Of a stretch of 64,000 nt of DNA, positions 37,301-48,870 are shown one piece after another. Origin of the DNA: Agelaius tricolor (Eukaryota > Chordata > Aves > Passeriformes > Icteridae); the NCBI GenBank assembly GCA_023055355.1, contig JALJCS010000001.1, positions 100,611,381 through 100,675,380 on the forward strand, written 5' to 3'. The stretch's first letter is position 1. Every line of letters begins with the position of its first letter. The position numbers and the translations under genes were made by a program. The notes below the pieces were generated by a model. It made no database searches. It had not been told where the DNA came from and saw nothing but the letters and a program-made list of their open reading frames with translations.

Positions 37301-38391
37301 AATTACAAATTTGAATGGCAAGCAGCAATATTTCAAATCTTCTTGTCATCCATACCTATTCCAAATGACATTCTATCTGCTACAGGTATTTCAGGGTAAA
37401 GGTGTTTAGAATTGGAGACAGACTTTAGCCTTATCAATAAGTAAGAGTTATTGAACTGATAACTTCATAGCCCTCCATAAAATCATATATGAGGTATTTG
37501 GGAAAGCTCTCCTTTCTCAACCTGTGGTACTATCCACTCAGAAAAGAAGTGATGCATAGAGTGCTTGTGATGTCATCTGCCATATGTATTTTGATATTTT
37601 ACAACTACTTTTTTTTTTAAGAGACTTTGAAAAATAACCTGAGTTACTGGACAATTTTAATAACAAAAATTAAATAACATACTCATTTTCTTACACTGAA
37701 ACAATGGATGTTATATTGCTGTCAATAAAAGTACACGCTGTGCACTGTATCTAAGTTATGTCAATTCCATGGAACGGATTATGTATTCAAACCACTGAGA
37801 AATCTGCACATCTCTCTGGAATGAAACAGAGTTAATCCTTTTACTGCCAAGGGAAAGCTTGCAAATGTATTAAAAAAAATCTTGCACAAATAGGGCACCT
37901 TTCCCAACTGAATTTCTATGAATTTGTGCATGCATTAGATATCTCATGTATCTCTTTAAGAAACTGTAAGAATTTACATGTTCTCTATCCCCTCCTAAAA
38001 GTAAAACAACTGGTATCAATTAAGGCTGTTGCCAGCTGTTCTGGAAAAATGTGCCAAAATTTATTCTTGCAAACTCCTGCCATGCCTCCTGTTCCATCTT
38101 GCTCTGCACATAAAAGCTTAGATAGGGATTTGGCAGAAATCTTTGCAGCATTAATTCATCCTGTTGAATCAAAAAAAAAAAAAAATTAAAAATGGCTGGA
38201 CATCAAAGGCCAAAGGGAATCTGGATACTGAGAAAATGGCTGAATCATCAGCACCCAAATCTATCCCAGAACTTAAAAATAAAGCTTCATTTTTTCCTGC
38301 CAGATCTGTGAACACACGAAGTAGACAGCAACTTAACTATACAGGCATGTACAAGCTACAAACTTATATTAATAACTGAAAGCTGAACGCA
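34361..38391. other. Unique AT-rich non-coding DNA
   Basis: About 4 kb without recognised exon or dispersed repeat. A strong 40-base hairpin lies at 35385-35424. The frames at 37926-38379 run across an A run near 38171 and show no domain. Confidence 0.5.
35385..35424. repeat. Near-perfect 40-base inverted repeat (19-base arms, TG centre)
   Basis: GGAATGGCAAATATTGGAT (35385-35403) and ATCCAATTTTTGCCATTCC (35406-35424) pair at 18 of 19 positions around TG. Pairing stops at the arm edges. The two-base centre is too small for a microRNA loop, so a cruciform-forming palindrome or mini-transposon remnant is likelier. Confidence 0.9.
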
Positions 38392-38753
38392 TTAAAAATT
38401 TACCCAAATGAAAGTTACCCCAATGAAAGTTTGGAGAAAGATGCTAATGTCACTGTTAATAGCACTGTTAATGGTAATGATAAGGTGTAATTCTTCTGAC
38501 CTATCCAGCACTCTTAGGACAGAAGAGAACACAACCTGTTCTCCAGATCCCTTGACTTGTTGTCTCAAGGTTCTGAAATTCTTCTTGTTTGTCTGCAGCC
38601 TTCTCGTTGGGTCTTTGTTGGTAACCCTGTGGGAAACCAGCAGCTGATAATAATCAATGGGCCATACCAGGCTGGGAAGTTTCTTGCTGATGTCTCTTAC
38701 CCGGGCCCCAGGGAGGCCACAAACTTCCCTATGGATTGGGCCTGGTCAATAAC
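38392..38753 (-). pseudogene. CR1 ORF1 fragment, SGNH-esterase-like domain
   Basis: On the minus strand a frame is open from just after a TGA near 38754 down to a TAA at 38394-38392, about 119 codons without a methionine start. It reads REVCGLPGARVRDISKKLPS, then LVWPIDYYQLLV, and further on TLRQQVKGSGEQVVFSSVL. These match the esterase-like ORF1 protein known from CR1-clade LINEs, in order and spacing. Similarity ends around 38465; the remainder to 38392 is probably flank. The N-terminal GDS-type serine block lies beyond the break, so the nucleophile is missing. It follows the 3' end of another CR1 on the same strand, so it is a separate fragment rather than part of that copy. Confidence 0.8.
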
Positions 38754-38767
38754 TTCTGCAATGAACA

Positions 38768-39004
38768 GGGACATCAACTAGATCAGGTGTCTCGGAACTC
38801 CATCCAGCCTGATCTGGAATGTTTTCTACCACATCTGCTGGAAACCTGTTCTAGTGTTTTACCACCTTCGTTGTAAAAAGACTTCTTTCTTCCTCTTGTC
38901 TAATCAAAATCTACCCTTGTCCTATTGCAACAGGCTCTGCTAAAAAGTTCTTCCCCATCTTTCATACAGGTCCCCTTAAAGTATTGAAAGGCTGCATCTT
39001 TGAA
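38768..39004 (-). mobile_element. CR1 LINE 3' end fragment
   Basis: Plus-strand reading gives AACAGGGACATCAACTAGAT, CATCCAGCCTGATCTGGAAT and AACCTGTTCTAGTGTTTTAC, then CTTGTCCTATTGCAACAGGC (about 38916-38935) and GTATTGAAAGGCTGCATC. This is the standard reversed CR1 3' region. The element is truncated at about 39004. Confidence 0.87.
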
Positions 39005-39209
39005 TAAGAACAAGAAGTAGCACACACGTGAAGAAAAAGGACATTGGATTGCTCCAGTTTGGTTATGGTGAGACCAAATTAGAAGATTCTGCTGAGCAAA
39101 ATACACAAAGCACACTGACAGTTTCTGCCACCTCAGACAGTAATTGCTCCCCTTGCCTATTCATTACAGGCAATGGGAGAAAAAGTTAATTCCCTTTAAA
39201 AATCCCAGT

Positions 39210-39236
39210 AAAAAAAAACAAACAAAAAAACCCCCA
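39210..39236 (+). repeat. A-then-C simple repeat
   Basis: AAAAAAAACAAACAAAAAAA followed by CCCCC. Same orientation as the other A/C tracts. Confidence 0.7.
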
Positions 39237-41748
39237 ACTCTTTAGCAGAATTAAGATTTACCAATAAAATCATAAACTGCCTCATTTTTGTAGTCTCACT
39301 AGAATTATCTACACTTGTATTTTGATTGTGGACCTTCCTAGCATTTTCTACTACATCTCAGCCACTCATAACACCCAATCCCTGCAGTGCCAGCCACCCC
39401 AAACAAAAGTGTAACTACCCTTATAATTTTTTCATGAAGGGTCCAGCTTCTGGCTCTGGCTTTTATTTTTTTCTAACAGAGAAAGTTGCTCTCTGGCAAC
39501 TATCTTTTGCTACAAGTTTTTCAGAGACCTTTTGATTGACTGACAAACCACAGAGCTTTCCACAGAAGGGAAGAAGCAGCAAAGCTAAAGGTGAGAGTGT
39601 TCTAAAGTTACCAGTGCCTCAGCAGATCCAAGGTTTCCCATGCATCTTCAAAGCACAGCCAGAGCCGTATTGCTAACCAGGGCTGATTGCTGACATCAAT
39701 AGTTTCCAAAACTTCTGTGTTCTTTGAGGATAAACACAAGAAGAGCTCCATGCCAGAGATATGAGGATTTTCTAGAGCTGCTCTCCTTAGCAGGACTGGG
39801 GTGAAGGAAACTATAGATAATTTGAGAGCACTTTCAAAAGATACTACCTTTTTTTTTTCAGCCTACAGGTCTCTTTCATCACAGCAATGGGCTTTTATCT
39901 TGTTCTCCATCGTCTGACTTTGCAAAACCCTGGTACAATAAAAACAGCCTTCTGCAGGATACGAAGTGTTAGCTAGTCCTTGAACAAATGAAACAATTCC
40001 CTAAGAGTTCTATTTACATCTTTGTTCATGTAATGCTTTGTCAGTCTTCTTTTTCAACTTTGTTACCTCTTGTCATCTATGTAAAATCACTTAGTAGCAT
40101 GAACCTTCTTTTTTGAACTTAGCCTCTTGGTTTATGTATTTGTCATCATCTTAAAGCCATAAACATTGTTTTCATTAGTAAATATGCAAGAGTGCTGAGA
40201 GTGCTGCTGTAATACAGCTTTGTTTTTTCTTTCCTTTTTGTGGAATATCATCTATAAATGTTAGTCAGTTTTTGCAGAAAGACTGTGTACATCTCTTCAG
40301 AGTAGTAAAAGTTCCAAAATGACCATGTTTTCTGTTTGTTTTACAGGCTTGTTTGGAAACTTATCAAGCAAGTGTTTTAATTATTTATAAAACAGCCTAG
40401 TAAGAAAATAAATTCTGTTTTACCAAATCTGTTAATGTTTATCAAATATTTTTATGTATGCATGTTGTCTTTTCCCTCAATAGCCAAAATTCTTTTTTAA
40501 TTTTAAAACTTTAAGTATTGCTTCCTTCTAATTAAGGTCCAAAGGGAGAATCCCTTGCTTTTAATAGGTAATATTTCAATCTGAGATTAAAAAAAATATT
40601 CTTTTCTTTCACAGCTTCTTCTGTTCTCAATAAATAATACTTAATACCATTTATAGAGAGGTACTAATTTATCTGATGAATTTGAAAGTATGTGATATAT
40701 AAGCAACGTATATACCTAAGCAATCTTAACTCTGTGTGAACAGAAGTACAGAATTTACTGATATTAGAAGACTCATAGCATGTGCAATGATGTTGGAAAA
40801 ACCTCATGGTAACATTAGAAGTAGGAGGAGAGCAAAGGTTAAATTCTTAATAAAGAGAGGAATGCAGAGAATTGCAATATTAAGCTCCATAAAGTCTCTA
40901 CTCTATTAAATAATTACAGTTTATTCTGTGTCCTGAGTTGGCATATCACTCATGCTGGGGCAACCAGGAGGGCTGAGGGAGAAAATAAAACAAAAATAAT
41001 TCTAAAGTCCTCAATAGTTGTTCTGACAAATTTGGTCTGGAATCCAGCATTGAAAATAGCACAAAAGTCTTCTGTACTGAAAGAACCCAAATTCTTAAAC
41101 CACAAAAGCTAATTTTTGCAAAGTAAAGCACATTTCATCTACTACTACCAGCAGAGGATACACTTAATCAAAAGAAGTGGTGAAGCTGGAAGTGACAACC
41201 AAAAAAAGCAAAGGCAAATGACAATTTTTCATAACTGAATGACCATCCATAACATGCTGAGTGTATAGGTGAGAGACATTTAACAATAAATTTAACATCC
41301 AGAGAGATATTGTCATAGTGTACCATGATATATTTAAAGGAATTGGAGAATCTGAGCATATTTGCATAGAAATAAATGTTGTATTATGTATATGTATTTG
41401 CAGTAAAATAAATTCTGCTGCAGTTGGAATACCTAAAATGCAGTTGCTAAGCTGCATGAGTAGTTTCACTATAATCAACAGAAAAGTTAGGGCAACAAGC
41501 TATGGATTAAAGTATGTTTGTAGTGTTTGAAAGTATCAAAATTTTGTCCTCAGCCAGTAAAAAAGAGGACAAGTTGATATCTCTAGGAATGCATCAGCAC
41601 TTCAACTGGATCAGAAAAAAGCAAAGAAAAAAAGAAAGACCCAGTATGTTTAACACCAGAAGGTTAAATGGCACCATGGCTATTACCATGGCTCAGAACT
41701 GACACCAGAAGATTTGCAACGTCAATTAAAAATCAAGCAACTTGTTAC

Positions 41749-41786
41749 AATTTCAGAGAAGAAACATGAGGTTCTTCTCTGAAATT
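41749..41786. repeat. Perfect inverted repeat (15-base arms, 8-base loop)
   Basis: AATTTCAGAGAAGAA (41749-41763) and TTCTTCTCTGAAATT (41772-41786) are exact reverse complements around ACATGAGG. The arms are split into a purine-rich and a pyrimidine-rich half. A transcript of either strand would fold into a simple hairpin. No terminator or microRNA function is claimed. Confidence 0.9.
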
Positions 41787-44447
41787 AGCTAGGTACCTCT
41801 CTTTTTAGGTACATCTAAATCTCCAGGAGGACATTATCAGTTTTCTAGATTAACATTTGAGATTAAATGTGTCATGAAGTACTGTAGAAAGAGAGTTATG
41901 AGGCACATGGTGATATTTCCAGAGAAGATATAATTGCTGATTATATGATTATTGCTTCAACTGGTGGAGCATAGCATGATAGTACCCCAAGAGCAGCAAT
42001 GCTGAAATCAAGAGAGGAAAATAATTAATATTACAGAGATACAGTAGAAAGAAATAGAGATAAAATACTTACTGGACCCTGTACTACTTCAAAATGACTA
42101 AAAACCCAAAAGCTATTATGATATACTGATGAATTCCAGTAAGAAAAATAAGAGGTCTTTACAGAGAAAGTATGTGTGATACATAATACACATCTTAATT
42201 ATTTAGGAAATTATTTAGGAGTATATTTTTCAATCGTGCAGTTCAATTTTTTGCCACATTGAGGTCTCTTCCACAAGTCTTTGCAACAGAAAATACTATG
42301 TTCTTTTATGTGTTTATGTCATATTTTCCTTTTGAGTATTTTACAAATTTTAAGATATCTGGATACAGACAAGCACTAATTCTTTGTTCCAAAATCTAGA
42401 AAAGACCAATTCCTCATGGATTGCTCTTGTTCTTCTCCACTGCCTTATTTGACACTTTCTAATGTCTTGTATGAAAAAGAATAGAACCATCACTCATCCC
42501 ACAGGCCCAGAAAAAATGTGATACTGAAGCAGATTATTCCAGAAAAATGCAAAAGGCACTTAATTCCCTCTTTAAATTTGAGTCTGAGTGAAAAACACCT
42601 TCAGGAAATGCCTATTTCTCTCTATAAGAAGAACCTAGGGTAATTACCTTAGATGACAGCTGGGTGTTTAGCAGAGATAAATCACACAGAAAAATGTGAA
42701 GATTTTCCTTTTCAGGATATACATACAAAGGGACAAAGCCAGTATTTTATGGGGTTCTCTTTCACTATAGAGAAATTCCAAGATGTCTCAACATTGTATT
42801 GCCATTCTTTTCCTGTGTAAACTCTTGCTTAATTCTGTTTTCCTTCTAGGCATGACTCTGATATTATATAAATTTCCTGCATTGTATTAATATGGTTTTT
42901 CTATTAATCTGTGACAAAGCATGAAATTTAATATTTTCCCCATGACAAACACATGAAAATTTATCAGCCTAGCCTGTGGTCTGTACAGTGAACTATTTAT
43001 AAGCTATCACTTTTAAAAGCAAAGGAAGCTAAAATAAATTAATAAATATGCAGAACTTTTCTCCCTATGGTAGTTTTATTAATAATTTTTCTGGAATGTA
43101 AGTTTTACATTATTCACAAAACATTCTCAAGCTGAAACCACAGCCTTTTTCATGGTACTGAATGTTATTAGTATTCAGCTTGGTAGTAAGCAGGCAACTA
43201 ATTCTGAATGAAAATTCAAGAATAAAAGGAAAATATCCTCTTTGATCATTTTAAGTAGCATATATTTAAGATGGGATTCTTTTGCAGCCTCCAGACAGTC
43301 CCCAGTTGTCACAGGAACTCATGACATTCCTTGTGACTACCAGTTCTTGCAGCACTTTTTCATACTGTTAGTATCTTCTGTTGCATAGGTCACTGCAAGT
43401 ACTGAAAAAAGACAAAATTTCCCAAATTGCATGGTTGGCAACCAAGTATTTAAGGATCTGGGCTTTTTGAACAAGGACATCTCTTCAGAGGATTATTCAA
43501 GCACATTTTCCAGCTTTTTTTCCCCTTTTCTGGGGGATGGGTTTTTTGTTGTTGTTTCTTTCTTTGTGTTTTTTTTGCAGTCACCATCCACATGCTGATC
43601 ATCTTAGATCTGGTTTTCAACATTTTCATCAACTTTTCTCTTTCACAGTTCTTTCAGCAGTCTTAGTCAACCTTGTTTTATCTTCTCACCTGAAGGAAGC
43701 AGGGAGATTGTAAAAAACATTATTTAGAAATTTGAGGGATGCAGGAAAACTAAGTGCATGTTTATACCTAGGATGTGGCTGTATTAAGCTCTCCACATTG
43801 TGATCATAAAAGTAATAGAGGGTAATTAATCTGGTATTGGACAGCTAAAATTAAGACATATCACTTGCAATTATGACTCTCACCTTTGTTGCCTATGTCA
43901 CATTCAGTGTCTGTCCCCAAGGCTCTGCAGCAATGAGCACCAAAGTGCCTGTGTCTTCTAAAAACCCAGCTTTTTGTCTATATTCTTCATTGTATTCACA
44001 AGTTTTCAAAATCATGATATTTTGCATATATACATAGTTTGCATGTGTAACACTCAGTTGAGGCACGTGATTTGAAGTTCTTTAATCTAATTTTCTGGCT
44101 GGGTTGAGCTCAATTTCTAACTCAAGGCCCAAGATCATCCTAGCAGCTTAGGCAATGACTGAAAAAGAAACTTCACAGCATTTCTCATGTTTTCCTAGAC
44201 TTCAGAATTTAATAGACAATAAAGACAGAATAGGAAACTCAGATTTCAAAGGAAAAATGTCTAGAATTTTAAACAGCTTTTAAACATTTCTACATTATTA
44301 ATTTTTTTCCTTTCAGAAATAGGATTTTAAAAATGCCTTCTGAAATGCATTAGAACACTCCTCATTCATCCTGAATAATGCATATGTACATGCATAAATC
44401 AAATATACTTTTGATAAAGTGTCTAAAATTTATTGCAAACAAAAGCC

Positions 44448-44477
44448 AGATAGATAGATAGGTAGGTTGATAGATGG
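44448..44477 (+). repeat. GATA-type microsatellite
   Basis: AGATAGATAGATAGGTAGG followed by TTGATAGATGGG: short, imperfect tetranucleotide repeats. Confidence 0.8.
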
Positions 44478-45919
44478 GTGCTGTTTTTAGGATAAAAAAT
44501 AGCATAGCTTTTTATAAATATACCAAAATGCTATGCAATATACTCATCCAAGATTAAAAAATTACCATGATAGTTATTCTTTGGGGACTCTTATGATGAC
44601 CTACACTAAGAAAAATGTGTAAAGTTATACTGAACCATATCATCAGCTAATATCACTCTTCACTCATCAGTGCTTCATATTTCAGAGGAGATTCTCTGAG
44701 TCTGTCCAGCAGGCAAATTTTCATTAAAAGGGGTTGTTCGATTGCAATGCTTCACTCCCTGTATTGCCCACTTTCTGTGAGACTTTGCCCTCACCATCTT
44801 CATATTTTGATGTATTCCTGTACTTTGTAAATTTTAAGGAAAAGAAAACAAACTGTGTTTCAAAGTTTTGAGTACAAAGGTCTTCAAGAATAAGTCCTGT
44901 TGCAAAGGACCATAATTAGGCAGTAGTGGGGTGTTACTTTTTTTCCTAGGCATAAACTTGCTGAGAAGGAAGAAGGAAATGTGGCAGCAAATTTAGTACT
45001 CATTGAGCTCTCATTCTTTGTACCTCTTGCATGTACACACACACACAGAGCTACTGCCCACTGCTAAATCTCTCTACCTAACAGAAACTGCAACACTGCT
45101 CAGCAACCAGGGTTATTTCATAATTCCTCTTCCCTTCTCTAGCAACGCTGCACAACAAGTCCATGCTAAAATTATGCAACCTCTGCTGGGAACACTTCCC
45201 TGGCTAAGGGGCAAACCTGATAAAATAATAAAGATTAATCTCCCTCCAATGATGATGACCTTGTATTCAACCCTAGGTTTTATTTTAAGAAAAGAAAATC
45301 TTTATGTATTGAGGTAATTCTGAGTAGTGTCTTATAATAAATTTCTTCCATTTTAAATCAAAGCTAGGGTCAATGTTATTTTGGTACACAGAGTCACTAA
45401 CAACACTGAACTCATCAAATAACCAAATTATTTCATAGGAATTCAATATCCCCACAGCTTGCCAAATGCCTTTTTAGAAATGCTCAGACTCACAAACTAG
45501 AACTTAACAAATTCAGATAAGAAAGTAAAATCAATCACAAGAACCCACATTAAAGACATGGCCTGCAATTTATGGTGCTGAAGCCAAGAAAGTTACTGAA
45601 GAGTTGATGTTTCCAGACCTGCTAAATATTAAGTGGATTAAATTAATTTATAAATCCTGTGAAAGTATGAAAGATTTTGCACAAAGTACAGAAAAATTCA
45701 AAACTTGTGTTTCTAAAGAAGGAGAAAATTCTTGACATGAAATTTATCCCAAGAAGAAAAATGTAACTCTGCAATGTCATTCAAGATTCAATGTCAACAT
45801 TCAAGATGCCTTCCACTCCTGCCTGAAAAGGGAGCAGCTTCCAGGGCATTTAAGGAGATCCCCAGTCCCCCTGGGGAAGGTGGAAATGAGATGCAGACAG
45901 ACTACTCACAGCTGGGCAT

Positions 45920-46168
45920 GTCAGGAGGTTGAGAGGCAATGACCAAAAATTCAAAAGGGAGATTCTGACATAAGGACAAAATTATGACCATGATTAAACA
46001 CTAGAGCAAGTTTCCCAGATGGTTTTGCAGCCTCTGCTCTTGGAAATTTTCAATACCTGAACAATTTAGTCTCTATTATTTTTTGACCCTGCTGTGAGGA
46101 AAAGTTTGGATGAAAGACCTCATGAGGTATGTTCCAACATGAATTATTCTATAATATTATGATTTTGT
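45920..46168 (+). mobile_element. Old CR1 LINE 3' end, plus strand
   Basis: The order of blocks fits the CR1 3' end: GTTTCCCAGATGGTTTTGCA with CTCTGCTCTTGGAAATTTTC (46011-46051), then CTCATGAGGTATGTTCCAAC (46119-46138), GAATTATTCTATAATATTAT and GATTTTG as the degenerate terminal repeat. It is diverged and short. No target-site duplication is expected for CR1. Confidence 0.72.
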
Positions 46169-47688
46169 TGAGGTCAAAATGTCATTATAGCAGAAAACTT
46201 TTCAAAATTCACTCATTTTTATGGACTCACTCCATCTAAAGTGGAGAAAAAAATATATACTACAGAAAAACTCAACCAAAGAAACAAACAAATAAACCCC
46301 CACAAAACTGTATTTTAAATACCACTCCAACATTGTACAAAAAAGAACACTCTGGCTGAACTGAGAAACGTGTTGGATAATTTGTATCCACACAACACAA
46401 ATTATAATATATATTTATGTAGATCTCTGTATATATATACACACGTAAATCTTTTCTCATGCAATAAGATTGTTTTCCCTCTTTTCACTCATTTTCCCTA
46501 TTCATTTCACATAGCCAAGATCTTGAATTGTATGTTCATTTCCAAAAATTATAATCACATGTAAGAATAAGAATTTATGGCAAGTCTTACTATACAAACC
46601 AAGTACTTTAATTCATTTGGGCTTTACTGCTAACTGCCTTTTTTTAAAATAAAATATGCACAGCGTATGTAATGATGCTTGGGCTGAAGGATGAAAAGGA
46701 ATAAAATATGGCCATTATATTTGAAATAATTTTGATGTGTAAAGTGAAGAAAATATTATGAGTCAAGAGCTGCACAGGATTAGAGAGAGATTGCTTGGTA
46801 AAGAAAGATGCAAAGAGAGGCCAGTTAAACTAAGCAATATTTGCAGTTTGCCTCTAGCCTAAAATACGGATTAAACTAAAACTGCAAATTGAAAAGAAAT
46901 ATGGAACAAAGAGAAAGAAGGGAAACACTGATGATGTGAGTGATGTGAGCTGTTAAATGTTAAGAAGCAAGATAATAGTCATGCTAGGACTTGAATCTCC
47001 CAGCACAATGCTGCAGTCACCAGCATACTGTGATTTCATAAGAACAGACCAAAGCACATAAACTTTCAGCAGTGTTGAGGAGTCTGCCTGCATAATGAAG
47101 AGCCTAAGATCACATTCCATAATCTTTCTTAAGACACCCTGTTTACCCAAAGGCACATTTGGCCAAAACTAATTAGAGTACTCAATTTCCCTGGAAAGTA
47201 GGTGTCTATCACCAGCGTCCACAAATAATTGACAGTGAACTATCAAAGTGAATAGCTGGTAAATATCTCACCAGATGAAGTGTATTTGCATGCTAGTGGG
47301 CAGACTCCAGTAAAGAGTTGAAATAACAAGCCAATCTGCAGAAATCTATATAGACACATGAAAAATTTTAAGATCCAAATCCTTCATGATCAAACATATT
47401 ATCCACTGAAAATATAGTCCTCATTCTAGCTATGATAATCTGCATCTTAGTGGAAAGCCTGGCTGTTCAAGGAACACAAATGATACCGTTGGTTGGACTT
47501 GTAGGAAACCTGCACCTACAGTTTTTATAACTGGGCCACTTACCATTCACTTTTACCTTATGAATACACACAGAAAGCAGTGGAAGCTCTAAGTACTGCA
47601 TTTGAATTGCAACTATCTGAATGAATTTACAGCATATTTCAGAATTATTTTTGAAAATCCCTTAAAGGAATTAGGATATCAGAATAAA
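46169..47688. other. Unique non-coding DNA
   Basis: Nothing recognised apart from a short TATA/TACA-rich stretch near 46405-46445. Open frames are short. Confidence 0.5.
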
Positions 47689-48870
47689 AATCATAGAAAG
47701 ATTCAGTTTAGAAGGGGCCTTCAGGGACCGTCCAGTCCAACCCCTCTGCAATGGACAGGGACATCTTTTACTAAACCAGATTACTGTAAGCCCCATCCAT
47801 CCTGGTGTTTTACACTTTAAGGGACGGGGCATCCACAGCTTCTCTGGGCAATATGTTCCTGTGCCTCACCACTCATTGTAAAAATGCCTTCCTCGTGTCC
47901 AATCTAATCTTACTCTCCTTCAGACAAAAACTGTTGGCCTTGTCCTGCCACTGCAGGCCTTGCTAAAAAGTCTCCATCTTTCTTCTGTACATAAGCCTTC
48001 TTTATGTACGGAAAGCCTGCAACAATGTCTCCCCAGCCTTCCCTTCTCTAGGCTGAACAACCCAAACTCTCAGCCTTTCATCCTGGAAGGGCAGTTCTGG
48101 CCCTTGTGGTCCATGTCTCCACCTGCTCTAACAGGTGTTTCTTGCATTGGTGGAGCTCAGAGGTGGATGCAATGCTCCAGCTGGGATCTCACAAGGCCAG
48201 AGCAGAGGGGCAGAATCCCCTCCCTCACCTTGCTGCCCACATTGCTTTGGTTCCAGCCCAGGATATGTTTGGCTTTCTGGGTTGCAAGTCAACATTTACA
48301 TGTCATGTTCAGCCTCTCACCCACCAGCACCCCCAAGGGAAGGGCTGCTCTGGATCTGCTCATTCCCCAGCCTGGATTGATACCAGAAGCTGTCCTGAGC
48401 CAGGTGCACAACCCTGCATCTGCTCTCATTAAACCTCGTGAAACTGCCATGGGCCCAACCCTCAAACCTAACAGGGTCCCTCCAGATGGTGTCCTGTACC
48501 TCAAGCAAATCAAACACACAACTCAGCTAGGTATCATCTTTAAACTTGTTGAGAGCACATTCATTCCTCTGTCCTTGTCACTGATGAACTATATTAATAC
48601 TATATTAAATATAATAGAGTATTGATATAAAAATTAATTAATATTAATTAATATTAATTAATATAATAATATTTTCATATATAAAAATAATTCTATATTA
48701 ATATTAATTGTATTTATTATATAAAATAATATATATTTATATATATATAGTATATTAATATAATACTATATTAAATATTATTAGTCCCAGTACAGACCCT
48801 TGAGGGGCTCCACTAATTAATGTTTCCTTTTTGGACTTTGAGACATGGAATTTAGCCAGAGAAAACTAAA
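47689..48870 (-). mobile_element. CR1 LINE, longest copy in the window, interrupted by an A/T expansion
   Basis: From the reversed 3' end (ATCATAGAAAGATTCAGTTT, then a GGGCCTTCAGGGACCGTCCA block) the plus strand reads through CTTGTCCTGCCACTGCAGGC (47939-47958), TCTAGGCTGAACAACCCAAA, GGATGCAATGCTCCAGCTGG (48164-48183) and CCTCTCACCCACCAGCACCC (48314-48333) to the reverse-transcriptase core. On the minus strand the catalytic region reads FKDD (48544-48533), keeping both aspartates, with a TAG one codon after the following threonine. After the A/T tract the element resumes with AGTCCCAGTACAGACCCTTG (48783-48802) and fades near 48870. The 221-codon plus-strand frame at 47960-48625, the longest in the window, is antisense to this dead element. 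Confidence 0.92.
48590..48782. repeat. A/T-only microsatellite-like expansion inside CR1
   Basis: About 190 bases of nearly pure A and T, including TTAATTAATATTAATTAATA (48631 region) and TATATATTTATATATATA-like stretches. Only a handful of G and C occur. The phrase AATACTATATTAAATA occurs near both edges, suggesting growth by local duplication from a seed in the LINE. Confidence 0.9.

Larger units (their letters stand above)
39005..45919. other. Unique AT-rich non-coding DNA
   Basis: About 6.9 kb. No exon or known dispersed repeat was recognised. Small features are an A/C tract (39210-39236), a perfect hairpin (41749-41786), a GATA microsatellite (44448-44477) and a short CA run near 45031-45047. 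The 104-codon frames at 41164-41478 and 45003-45317 have no recognisable domain. Confidence 0.5.

Noticed and set aside
47960..48625. Longest open frame in the window (221 codons, plus strand)
   Set aside because: It lies antisense to a CR1 LINE and runs into the A/T expansion; the protein has no recognisable domain. CR1 antisense is known to be open by chance.
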